A stretch of 47,020 nucleotides of DNA from a virus. Below are positions 38,431-46,995 of the stretch, piece by piece. The notes under the pieces are model-generated. The model had not been told where the DNA came from, made no database searches, and saw only the letters and a program-made list of their open reading frames with translations. Each line of letters starts with the position of its first letter. Position 1 is the first letter of the stretch. The stretch covers positions 1 through 47,020 of the IMG/VR virus record IMGVR_UViG_3300049046_000147; one strand, written 5' to 3'. Made by a program: the position numbers and the translations under genes.

Positions 38431-40586
38431 TGAAACAAATAATTTTAGCGCAAATACGAGCAAATAATGCAACTGGGACCAGATACAGTCAAATTAATAC
38501 TGACTCATCAAGTGCTTGGCCCACCACAGAATCTACTAAGGAAGTCACTTTTCCTGCGGCTGGTACTATTAGAAACCTTAGAGTAAAACTATCGGTTGCT
38601 CCTGGATCTGGCAACAGTTGGGCCTTTACTCTCAGAAAAAATAACGCCGACACAAGCGTTACCGTAACTATTTCAGACACCTCTACTTATGCAGAAGACA
38701 CAACTAATAGTTTCACGGTTGCTGCTGGAGACAGACTAACTCTTAAATCCATCTCGTCTGGAACGCCCACAGTTAGTCATGTGATTTTTGGCTTAGAGTT
38801 TGAAGGCGACACAGCAAAAGAGAATGTACTGCTTGGTACTAGTTATGCCAACCTATCTACTTCTGCCACCAACTACATTGGTGTTACGGGAGGCAGGAGC
38901 GATCCCACTACTACGGCAGGAAGACATCAAATAGTAGCTCCTCATGCTTTTACGATAAAAGCAATGTATGTTGCCTTGACAGCAGCACCAGGAGCCAGTA
39001 AAAGCTATGCATTTACTATCCAAAAAAATGGATCTAACGAAGCATCATCTACCGTTACTATTACGGGAGCCGCCACAACAACTGGAAACGTAACTGGATT
39101 AAGCATAGCAATGGCAGCTGAAGACCTGTTGAGAATTGAAGTAGTTCCTTCAGGAACACCAACGACAGCGCAAGCTAGAAGCGTCTCATTATTGCTAGAG
39201 TCTACTACCGATCATTACTCAATAATGACCTACTCTACTCCAAGTACTTTTGCTCTGCCTACCGGAGCTGACAATTATCTAAGAATACCAGGCGGCACTT
39301 CAATTTCAACTGAAGCAGATGCAGAAAGTCTTATTTCTGGCGGAAATTATGTTCTTAAAAACTTATATGCTGATCTAACAACTGCTCCTGGCTCTGGTAA
39401 AAGTCGTCGTTTTGTTCTTAGAAAAAATCAGGCAGATACCGCTATTGAAGTAACAATCGGAAATACCGAAACTAAAAGCAATGACCAAGCAGATACAGTT
39501 ACTCTAACCACAACTGATTCCATTGATTATCTAACTGTACCAGAGAATACTCCCGCGAGTACAGAAGGACGAGTTTCTTTAACTCAAGATACTAATCCAG
39601 CTTCTTTGACTACGACTTCTACTAGTAGTTCAACTACTAGTAGTACTTCTAGTTCTACAACTACGACCAGCACATCTACTTCAACTACTACCTCTACCAG
39701 CACGACCCTGAGCGTCACAACCTCAACTTCCACTTCAACGACAACTACCAGTACGAGCACATCTTCTACTACGTCAACCTCATCAAGTACTACCACAACT
39801 AGCACGAGTACTAGCATAACGACTTCAACATCCTCTTCGACATCTTCTACTACTACTTCAACCAGTAGCTCTACTACTTTGAGTACGTCTACGAGTACGA
39901 CAACAACCAGCACATCTTCTTCTTCAAGTACTTCTAGCTCAACGACCACCACGTCCACTTCAACGAGCACGACTACAACTAGTACATCTACCAGTAGCAG
40001 CACTTCATCCTCAACTACAACTACCAGCACGTCTTCTTCAACGACAACGACTTCAACGAGTACTTCAATTACTACTTCGACATCTACCAGTACAACTTTG
40101 AGTATTACGACAAGTACGTCGACAACTACCACAAGTACTTCTACTTCAACGACTACCACCAGCACTAGTTCTTCTTCATCAACCTCGACTACTACCACGT
40201 CCACTTCAACGAGTACGACAACTACTTCCACCTCAAGTTCTTCAAGTACCTCATCGAGCACTACGACTACTTCAACATCTACGAGTAGCAGCACTACAAC
40301 AAGCTCTTCAACAACTACTACCTCGACAAGTACGAGTAGCACAACCTCAATCAGTACGAGCAGCTCAACCACGACTACTTCAACGTCTACAAGTAGCACT
40401 ACTTCTAGTTCAACTTCGACTACAACTACCTTTTCAATCACCACGTCCACCAGCAGTAGTACTACGACCAGCACTTCTACCTCGATAACCACCACCTCGA
40501 CCACTACCACCTATGGTTTTGCTTTCAGCGTCGAAGCAATTGAGGAAGAGAATGTATTTACCATAGATAAGGCATGGCAGAATTGA
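38430..40586 (+). CDS. Three-repeat beta protein with ~300-residue Thr/Ser tract
   Basis: 718 residues. Residues ~35-385 hold three copies of a ~110-residue beta module with the pattern GTIRNLRVKLSVAPGSGNSW, then FTIKAMYVALTAAPGASKSY, then YVLKNLYADLTTAPGSGKSR, each followed by an (A/R)FTLRKN-like strand. Residues ~393-694 are the Thr/Ser tract with sparse LSV/LSI/FSI interruptions. The C-terminal ~24 residues (YGFAFSVEAIEEENVFTID) are the shared cap. Probably a fibre or surface protein. Confidence 0.7.
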   Translation: MKQIILAQIRANNATGTRYSQINTDSSSAWPTTESTKEVTFPAAGTIRNLRVKLSVAPGSGNSWAFTLRKNNADTSVTVTISDTSTYAEDTTNSFTVAAGDRLTLKSISSGTPTVSHVIFGLEFEGDTAKENVLLGTSYANLSTSATNYIGVTGGRSDPTTTAGRHQIVAPHAFTIKAMYVALTAAPGASKSYAFTIQKNGSNEASSTVTITGAATTTGNVTGLSIAMAAEDLLRIEVVPSGTPTTAQARSVSLLLESTTDHYSIMTYSTPSTFALPTGADNYLRIPGGTSISTEADAESLISGGNYVLKNLYADLTTAPGSGKSRRFVLRKNQADTAIEVTIGNTETKSNDQADTVTLTTTDSIDYLTVPENTPASTEGRVSLTQDTNPASLTTTSTSSSTTSSTSSSTTTTSTSTSTTTSTSTTLSVTTSTSTSTTTTSTSTSSTTSTSSSTTTTSTSTSITTSTSSSTSSTTTSTSSSTTLSTSTSTTTTSTSSSSSTSSSTTTTSTSTSTTTTSTSTSSSTSSSTTTTSTSSSTTTTSTSTSITTSTSTSTTLSITTSTSTTTTSTSTSTTTTSTSSSSSTSTTTTSTSTSTTTTSTSSSSSTSSSTTTTSTSTSSSTTTSSSTTTTSTSTSSTTSISTSSSTTTTSTSTSSTTSSSTSTTTTFSITTSTSSSTTTSTSTSITTTSTTTTYGFAFSVEAIEEENVFTIDKAWQN
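39606..40511 (+). repeat. Thr/Ser-coding tract (5), ~0.9 kb
   Basis: About 300 codons of Thr/Ser with sparse hydrophobic residues; codon choice is varied, as in tract 4. Confidence 0.9.
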
Positions 40587-40617
40587 CGCTTGGTACAAAC
40601 TAAAATAGAATGGAACT

Positions 40618-41898
40618 ATGGCTACATCAGCGCGAAGACTAAGAATTCCACATCCAGATCTATCTGAAACACAGAAGACCTATTTAAATGCTGACTATAC
40701 AACCGGCAGCAATCTCTCGGTTGATAGTAACGTCGGCTTTGCAGCAACTCAAATTGCGGTTGTTGGTAATCCCAGAGAAGAACAAACAGAGGCAGACAAT
40801 ATTACTGGCATATCGGGAAACCAGACAATAACTCTCTCAGGAACTCTTAAATTTGATCACAACTCCAATACTCCTATTTACAGATCAGAATATGATCAGG
40901 TAGAAATCTCTTACTACGATGGTTCTACCTGGGCTGTACTTACAACCATTGATATTCAGTGGGATCAGTTAAATACCATTTATGTACACTCTGGTGGCAC
41001 TGACGCATATTCCTATAGGTTTAGATTCTATAACTCAGCGTCGGGTGATTTCTCAGAATACTCTGGCTCTCAGGCTGGATCGGGTTATAGTAAAAATCAG
41101 ATTGGTTCAATGGTGCAAAGAGTACGAAAAATCGTTGCTGATCCCAATAAGCAAATAGTAAGTGATTCAGAAATACTGAGTCTATTTACCGCAGCTAAAG
41201 ACATTATCAGAGCAAAATCTCCAGAAGGTGGGTGGTATTTTTGGAAGAATACGAGCAGTGCTATCACTACAACTGCCAGCACGTTTAAATATAATCTAGA
41301 CAGTATCTCTGACTACATTGATTTTATTGGACAGATCAGGTATCGCTACGACAATAGCGATGGGGTCGACACAACATACCCACTTGATCAGCTTACAGAC
41401 CTAGAATTTTATGAGTTGACCCAAGACAATGATCGAGAAGATGATGATTGGGCTGAGGCATATCGAATCCTAGTTGGTGATGGTAGTTCTGATTCAGGTT
41501 ATATCGAAGTGTATCCAACTCCAGCAACCACTGGACGAGGAACCTTTTATGTTGACTACTATGAGCTTGAACAAGACTATGACAGTTTTAGTGACACAAC
41601 CAAAATCCCTATTCCTCAATTACTCGTCTACTTTGCAGTAGCAGAGATTGAGCAGATTAAAGGTAACGACGGCAAATCCAAAGTTTACAGAGACTTATTC
41701 TTTGGTCCTCCTCCAGACAAGAGAGACAACGAAAACTTAACAGGATTAGCACTCCTTTATAGTATTCACAACAAGAAACTGCGCGCATTAAAGAAACCAA
41801 GAGTACTAAAGAAATTTAAAGGTAGAGGGTATCTAAGCCGAGTATACAGGGGCAGATCTCATTCAAGAAGCCAATCGGATAGAATCAACTACTGGTAA
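40618..41898 (+). CDS. Head-tail adaptor-like protein with extra N-terminal beta domain
   Basis: 426 residues. The C-terminal ~250 residues (MVQRVRKIVADPNKQIVSDS, then GYIEVYPTP and FYVDYYELEQDY, then KIPIPQLLVYFAVAEIEQIK) match the adaptor/tubular-A type, a portal-bound ring protein of short-tailed phages. The N-terminal ~150 residues are an added beta-sandwich (QTITLSGTLKF, YDQVEISYYDGSTWAVL). Its place directly upstream of the nozzle-like genes supports this call. The C-terminus is very basic. Confidence 0.65.
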   Translation: MATSARRLRIPHPDLSETQKTYLNADYTTGSNLSVDSNVGFAATQIAVVGNPREEQTEADNITGISGNQTITLSGTLKFDHNSNTPIYRSEYDQVEISYYDGSTWAVLTTIDIQWDQLNTIYVHSGGTDAYSYRFRFYNSASGDFSEYSGSQAGSGYSKNQIGSMVQRVRKIVADPNKQIVSDSEILSLFTAAKDIIRAKSPEGGWYFWKNTSSAITTTASTFKYNLDSISDYIDFIGQIRYRYDNSDGVDTTYPLDQLTDLEFYELTQDNDREDDDWAEAYRILVGDGSSDSGYIEVYPTPATTGRGTFYVDYYELEQDYDSFSDTTKIPIPQLLVYFAVAEIEQIKGNDGKSKVYRDLFFGPPPDKRDNENLTGLALLYSIHNKKLRALKKPRVLKKFKGRGYLSRVYRGRSHSRSQSDRINYW

Positions 41899-41907
41899 GG
41901 AGTTATT

Positions 41908-42186
41908 GTGCCTGATTTAGAACCCGAGAGAGTTGTCCCACAAGAAGATTTTTCTGGTGGACCTCAAGAGAAAACCTCTCGTTTTCAAGCTAGAGAGAAT
42001 AATTTACGCTTTGCACAAAATGCACGGTTTGGTGAAATTGGTGGAATTGCCATAGCTCGAGGCTTTGAACAAACTGGAAGCGACTTAACTTCTACTACCT
42101 CGACAAGTACTTCCTCGTCTACCACCACAACTTCTACTTCCAGCTCTACTTCTACAAGTACTACAACTAGCACGAGCACATCATAA
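41908..42186 (+). CDS. N-terminal arm of a nozzle-like tail protein, ending in a Thr/Ser tail
   Basis: 92 residues with a GTG start at 41908 after AAGGAG. The first ~60 residues (EDFSGGPQEK, then LRFAQNARFGEIGGIAIARG) correspond to the N-terminal arm of nozzle/tubular-B-like tail proteins, which usually continue into a beta-propeller. Instead a 32-residue Thr/Ser tail and a stop follow, and the next gene starts with the propeller. See the finding on the split gene. Confidence 0.6.
   Translation: MPDLEPERVVPQEDFSGGPQEKTSRFQARENNLRFAQNARFGEIGGIAIARGFEQTGSDLTSTTSTSTSSSTTTTSTSSSTSTSTTTSTSTS
42088..42183 (+). repeat. Thr/Ser-coding tract (6), between nozzle halves
   Basis: 32 codons of Thr/Ser ending in TCATAATGG, the same junction style (tail, stop, immediate ATG) as the small array at 22.8-23.5 kb. 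Confidence 0.85.
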
Positions 42187-43763
42187 TGGCAGACATCGAC
42201 GGACTAGGAGCCCTAAACACTATCTCTGGAACAGCAAAGCTAATCGCAGCATTTGGCAATGACTTGGTTGATGTCTCAAATAATACTGGTTATGCACAGA
42301 ATATTACTAGCGGAAATAAAGCAAGTTTTGAACAGTTTATCAGCAATACCTTTTTCCAGAATTATAAAGACAAACCCAGACATTTTAACGGCACTACCTG
42401 GAAAACAGATCTTGCCAGTAAGATGCCAATGGCTAAATATCAGAAACGACTGAAAAACAAACTTTATGAGGCATATGTAAAATTACCGCAGTCTGGTGTT
42501 GATACCTGGGCGACTGACCCCCTGGCAGCAGCCATTGATGCTTCCCTGATTACATTCCCCACTCACGTCTTTTATTCAAACCTAGCTTCAGAGAAAGGCA
42601 AATTGCGCTGGGGCATTTTCTGGTCTTCTAAGTTTAGTACGGTCAAAGATCAGGATAATAAAGTACGCCTATCTTCACGACTTGACATTGGATTCATTGA
42701 TTCGGGTATTAAAGCAGGCGATCCATTCTATTTGCTTGATGGAGCAGCTCTTTCTCTAGGCAAATACACTGTAGCTCGAGTTGATAGTCAAGATCAGATA
42801 ACAGTTCTTGAGCCCATTCCTAAACAAATAACTAATGCTTCTGGTTGGATTGGTTCTAACTGGTTTGACTTTGATACTGAAGATGGGGATTACATTACTG
42901 GTCTTGGAGAAAATAGCGACAGGCTCTTAATCTTTAAAAACTACTCATTAGGTCGATATGATGATAGGAGCTTGGTTAAGTTTAAAGGGGCTCCAGGAAC
43001 TACCTCACAGCGCTCAGTACAAAATGTCAAAGATCGGTTCACTATTTATTTTCATGGTTCTAAGGGCAATCGTACCGGATTCTACCTATGCGATGGTGTT
43101 GAGGTTAAAAAGATTAGCAATGCCTTTGAAAAACACATTGCTGGCATTAGCTCTTCTAATATCCCAGAGGTTGTTGGATGGGTTGAGGGCGATTTATATA
43201 GAGCCTATATTGGTGATCTGACCAATAGTAACTACGGCATCAGCCTAAGCAATGCTGTTTGGACGTATGACATTACTACGAATACACAATCAATTGATCC
43301 CATTGGAAAGGTCATCAAAGACTCAGCCTACTTGAGAGAGAGCAATCTTTTAAATACCTACATTGGGGACAATGATAATAGTGTTTTCAAAACAGGTGAC
43401 GAATCAATGTATACCTATGACACTAGACCAATTCCCTTTGCTGCTGAAACATACCCAATATATCCAGCCGGATCAGAGAGTCTTGTCTCGTTTACCAGAG
43501 CTCAGTTCATTGTTCGCAATGGTCGAGGTATTATTGTCCAGTTTAAGCTGTATGACATGCCAAACGAAGTAGATGGCTCATGGCAATCTCTTGGTGAAAT
43601 TAGTGGGGATAAGACAGAATTCAATTTCCCAATTAATCATCGCAGTGCCTCTGGGGTAGCGTATCGGTTTATGAGAAATAATATCGCTGAACCGGATTTA
43701 CTGATCGAGAAGATTAGTACGTTTTACCGACCAGAAGGAGTACAGCGTGTCGTATCTGGATAA
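42186..43763 (+). CDS. Nozzle-like tail protein (beta-propeller body)
   Basis: 525 residues. Propeller-type blades recur: LIAAFGNDLVDVSNN, FFQNYKDKPRHFNGTTW, ITGLGENSDRLLIFKNYSLG, RFTIYFHGSKGNRTGFYL. The family (T7 gp12/P22 gp10-like nozzle) closes the tail tube of short-tailed phages. It begins abruptly at the first blade, the arm being encoded by the upstream gene. The final ~90 residues form a beta region before the next gene. Confidence 0.65.
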   Translation: MADIDGLGALNTISGTAKLIAAFGNDLVDVSNNTGYAQNITSGNKASFEQFISNTFFQNYKDKPRHFNGTTWKTDLASKMPMAKYQKRLKNKLYEAYVKLPQSGVDTWATDPLAAAIDASLITFPTHVFYSNLASEKGKLRWGIFWSSKFSTVKDQDNKVRLSSRLDIGFIDSGIKAGDPFYLLDGAALSLGKYTVARVDSQDQITVLEPIPKQITNASGWIGSNWFDFDTEDGDYITGLGENSDRLLIFKNYSLGRYDDRSLVKFKGAPGTTSQRSVQNVKDRFTIYFHGSKGNRTGFYLCDGVEVKKISNAFEKHIAGISSSNIPEVVGWVEGDLYRAYIGDLTNSNYGISLSNAVWTYDITTNTQSIDPIGKVIKDSAYLRESNLLNTYIGDNDNSVFKTGDESMYTYDTRPIPFAAETYPIYPAGSESLVSFTRAQFIVRNGRGIIVQFKLYDMPNEVDGSWQSLGEISGDKTEFNFPINHRSASGVAYRFMRNNIAEPDLLIEKISTFYRPEGVQRVVSG

Positions 43764-44163
43764 TGGTTTTGATCTATTCTTAGATAAAACTTCACCCCCA
43801 TCTGGGGAAGTCTCAGCAATTGATCAAGATGCTATTACTGATAGTATTAGTGGTAGCAAGATTTCTAGCGGCACAATCTCTTCTAACGACGGTAGAAGCA
43901 ATTTGAATCTTGATGATTCTTTGTATAGTGTTTCAGATGGATTGGTGAATCGTGTTGAAATGGGTCAGTTCGATGATGGTGAATATGGACTACGTATCAG
44001 AGATAGAGATGGCAATCTACTAATCGACATTACTGGAACAAGAAATTTATTACAGAGTGCGGATGGCAAATTTCAAATTGATCTAACCGACAAGCAGTTG
44101 CGCGTATATGATCAATTTAATCTTCGAGTGCTACTTGGGCTACTAGCAGCTGCATCAGGATAA
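43747..44163 (+). CDS. Tail-associated protein
   Basis: 138 residues with a GTG start at 43747 after AGAAGGAGTACAGC, overlapping the nozzle stop by 17 bases. AIDQDAITDSISGSKISSGT, then YGLRIRDRDGNLLIDITGTR, matches the neck/fibre modules of many phage tail proteins. Ends in a hydrophobic LRVLLGLLAAA helix. Confidence 0.6.
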   Translation: MSYLDNGFDLFLDKTSPPSGEVSAIDQDAITDSISGSKISSGTISSNDGRSNLNLDDSLYSVSDGLVNRVEMGQFDDGEYGLRIRDRDGNLLIDITGTRNLLQSADGKFQIDLTDKQLRVYDQFNLRVLLGLLAAASG

Positions 44164-44165
44164 AC

Positions 44166-44486
44166 ATGAATGTTGGTCTTCGAGTTTCTAACAAGGGTAA
44201 AGAAGCTACCTCTAGTAATCCTAGAGATATTTCTTTTAGCTCTGAGCATTACATGCACAGTATAGGAAAGACTGGATTTCGTAACACTCTAGCAGGTGAA
44301 GAAAAGATCAGTCATGTTTTTGGATACATACCTATTCTATTTAGTTACGTAGAAGATCAAAACAACGCTGGTGATTTTATGTGGGCTGGATTTACTGCAC
44401 TTACCGGAGCTGATAAAACGCGCATACAGTGGTCATTTGCTAGTGGCAAGAAAGTACGATATTACGCCCTATATCAACCAATATAA
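44166..44486 (+). CDS. Tail protein with HxxGYxP module
   Basis: 106 residues, beta-rich. EEKISHVFGYIPILFSYVED belongs to a module also found twice in the next protein (H-x-x-G/A-Y-x-P, then Y). Likely part of a receptor-binding or tail-tip assembly; function inferred from repetition and position. Confidence 0.55.
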   Translation: MNVGLRVSNKGKEATSSNPRDISFSSEHYMHSIGKTGFRNTLAGEEKISHVFGYIPILFSYVEDQNNAGDFMWAGFTALTGADKTRIQWSFASGKKVRYYALYQPI

Positions 44487-45325
44487 TGAGTGATACTGTT
44501 TTCAATATTTCCAAAGATGGCTACGATGCTAATACCAGGAATCTTAATAACCTGGTGGCCAGTTCTCTTGGCACTCAATTAAAGATTATTAAACAAGGCC
44601 AGGGTAGTCTCACTATTCCTAGTGCTGATTTTGATAAGACCGTCAAGCTTCATCACGGACTTGCTTACGAGCCCTCCTTTATAACCTATTTTGAGTATCC
44701 CGATGATCTAGAACGTTGGTGGATAGCAGGAACAGATCTGGGTAATCTAGGGCTCAGCGACTATGACTCAGAATCTAGAGTTGACAAAGAACATATCATT
44801 TTCTATGGGAGTCGAGGCGAATCAGCAGAAGTTGGTGACAAGACAATGGATTATGCCTACCTATTGTTTGACCAACCAGCAGCCTATATAGCAGGAGGAA
44901 AAGATGAACCTGTGGGATTTACTCACCAAGACATTGGGCTAATTGTCTCTCAAGCAGGAATAAACGCCAACGTTGCACCTCTCTATAAACAGCAATTCAA
45001 CTCTGAGACAGATTATCTGAAATATCACTTAACTAAGGATGGAAACATAGCCTATAACAATACAAGTAACGGAGCTAGTACTACCACCATAACTCACAAT
45101 CTTGGCTATGTGCCTGTATTTATGATGTATGGAAGCACGGATGATACAGTATTCTCTTTCTATTCAGCTGCTCCACAAGGAAAAGTGCCAGTTCCCTTTG
45201 TTGCTTCTGCTGGAGCAAGTAAAACCAACATCACTATTAATCTAGTGTGGGCTGGTTCTTTTAGCCCAGACAATTTCAATTTCAAGTATCGAGTTGTTGT
45301 ATTTAAGAATAGAATGGTAATATAG
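44486..45325 (+). CDS. Tail/receptor-type protein with two HxxGYxP modules
   Basis: 279 residues. Two modules carry VKLHHGLAYEPSFITYFEYP (near residues 54-73) and TTITHNLGYVPVFMMYGSTD (near 199-218), homologous to the single one in the previous protein. N-terminal SKDGYDANTRNLNNLVASSL resembles a tail-fibre attachment segment. Probably a receptor-binding protein. Confidence 0.6.
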   Translation: MSDTVFNISKDGYDANTRNLNNLVASSLGTQLKIIKQGQGSLTIPSADFDKTVKLHHGLAYEPSFITYFEYPDDLERWWIAGTDLGNLGLSDYDSESRVDKEHIIFYGSRGESAEVGDKTMDYAYLLFDQPAAYIAGGKDEPVGFTHQDIGLIVSQAGINANVAPLYKQQFNSETDYLKYHLTKDGNIAYNNTSNGASTTTITHNLGYVPVFMMYGSTDDTVFSFYSAAPQGKVPVPFVASAGASKTNITINLVWAGSFSPDNFNFKYRVVVFKNRMVI

Positions 45326-45335
45326 AGGTAACTAT

Positions 45336-46133
45336 ATGGCTTCATCTGACGCAATAATTCGCAACACCTACCGACAGGTCACTGGACAAGAAGCTCCTGA
45401 CTCTGTTCTTAGAGCAGCTAGAGCAGTTCCAGACAATGAGCTAGAATCATTTATTAAAGGTGGCGCTAAAAGTGGCGACCCCGCAGCAGACTTTATTAAT
45501 AGCATTTTAGATGAGATTACCAAACCCCTCAAAGAAGCTACTGAAAGAGCTGGTCAATTTGATAGAGAAAATCCTTTTGTTTTTGATGAAGTACTAGCTC
45601 GAGAATCGGCAGAAGAGCGTCTTTCCCCTTACTATGAGGCAGAGCTGCGTGATTTTCTTACTGGAGTAACTAGAGCTAGAGGACGCACTCTCCAAGATGA
45701 GCAGCGTCTACGAACCGAGCTTGATACTACTACTGAAACAACATCAGCTCGTATTAGAGCCAATGTCGAGGAAACTATTAGAAGCAGTGAAGAAGGCTTT
45801 GCTGGATCTGGATTACTTAGCTCGGGAGCAAGAGAGAGAACTACAGGTATGCAAGAGATTCAGGGAGAGGAAAACCTTTCTGATTTTATGCGTAAACAAA
45901 CTGGAGCACGTACTGAGTCTCAGATTAGAGAGAGTCGCAACCTTGAAGATATTGCTACTAAAGAAGCCACTGGAATTAGAACATCTCAAGCAGCAAAAGA
46001 AACTGCTCTTTCCACAGATGTCTTGGGTCAGAAAACCGAGTCTGCTCAGAAGAGAGAGCTTGAGAGGCAAAATTTCATTGGCTACCCATTAGCTGGAGGT
46101 ACTAATTCATTACAAAGTATTTTTGGATTATAG
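45336..46133 (+). CDS. Internal-virion-type coiled-coil protein
   Basis: 265 residues, helical and charged. NPFVFDEVLARESAEERLSP, then YYEAELRDFLTGVTRARG, is a motif seen in a family of tail/internal virion proteins in short-tailed phages. Long heptad-like segments follow. Likely an ejected or connector protein. Confidence 0.55.
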   Translation: MASSDAIIRNTYRQVTGQEAPDSVLRAARAVPDNELESFIKGGAKSGDPAADFINSILDEITKPLKEATERAGQFDRENPFVFDEVLARESAEERLSPYYEAELRDFLTGVTRARGRTLQDEQRLRTELDTTTETTSARIRANVEETIRSSEEGFAGSGLLSSGARERTTGMQEIQGEENLSDFMRKQTGARTESQIRESRNLEDIATKEATGIRTSQAAKETALSTDVLGQKTESAQKRELERQNFIGYPLAGGTNSLQSIFGL

Positions 46134-46140
46134 TTAAAGC

Positions 46141-46992
46141 ATGATAGATACATCATCTGTTCAGCCACTAGAAGATAGAGCAAGAAGCCTTGAAGAGAAG
46201 GCTATCTCTAGTTCATCTGCACAGTACACACTTCCTGATAAACTTCGCAGTGCAATTAGTGAGCGATTTACCGATTCTCCGCTAATTAAACAGCGAGAGA
46301 GCGCGCTTCAAACTTTCTTAACTTCTCCTGATAGAGCACGTTCTGAGGTGGCAGGTAAAGTAGCTTCTGGGACTATTCTTTCTCCTACTCAGCAACAGGC
46401 CATTATCAGTGGACACAGAGCAGCCGACACGGTTCCCCTTGTCTCACTCAATGATCTGCTTCAGTCTCAGTTTGGTAGTATTGGTGATTTGGTAACTGCT
46501 GGAAGCAATGCCTATAAGGGAGTAGTTGCTGCTGATCAGGGCGCTGCTGGACTTGCACGACAACAAGCAGATAGCGCATTAAAGAGGCTATTTGACGAAG
46601 CAGCCTTTGATCTAGAGAAACAGAAACTTGCAGCTTCAAGCGCTCCCTCACCCCTTGAGGCAATGTTACAACAGTTGCTTATGGGTCAGGGCGGAACTGG
46701 AGCAACTGGAGTACCTGAAGGTTTTGAGCCAGAAAATAAGCCAACTGGTATTCCAAGTGATGAATTTGTCTCTAGAGTGCGTCAGTCTGGTGGTCAAGTT
46801 AATTCACCAGGCGGTCAATGGACATTTCTTAATAATGTCGGAGATTGGGTTCCAGCAGTCACAGAGGTTGGTACTAAAGCAGTTGATGATACTTCCGGAG
46901 CTTCTTATACCTTCACTGAAAGTGGATGGAAGCAGGATGATACCAGAGGATTTTTATCAAGAATGTTATTTCCAGGACTAGCTCCGAGGTAA
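46141..46992 (+). CDS. Internal-virion-type protein
   Basis: 283 residues: a helical first half (TSSVQPLEDRARSLEEKAIS), an Ala/Gln-rich middle, and a C-terminal beta region (SGGQVNSPGGQWTFLNNVGD). Same module as the preceding and following genes. No catalytic motif. Confidence 0.5.
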   Translation: MIDTSSVQPLEDRARSLEEKAISSSSAQYTLPDKLRSAISERFTDSPLIKQRESALQTFLTSPDRARSEVAGKVASGTILSPTQQQAIISGHRAADTVPLVSLNDLLQSQFGSIGDLVTAGSNAYKGVVAADQGAAGLARQQADSALKRLFDEAAFDLEKQKLAASSAPSPLEAMLQQLLMGQGGTGATGVPEGFEPENKPTGIPSDEFVSRVRQSGGQVNSPGGQWTFLNNVGDWVPAVTEVGTKAVDDTSGASYTFTESGWKQDDTRGFLSRMLFPGLAPR

Positions 46993-46995
46993 TCT

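Noticed and set aside
37341-38438. Long minus-strand open frames rich in Val, Glu and Leu
   Set aside because: They are the complement of the Thr/Ser tracts (GTN/GAN/CTN codons) and have no ribosome-binding site or domain; the same holds at 36404-36595, 39584-40510 and 41985-42179.
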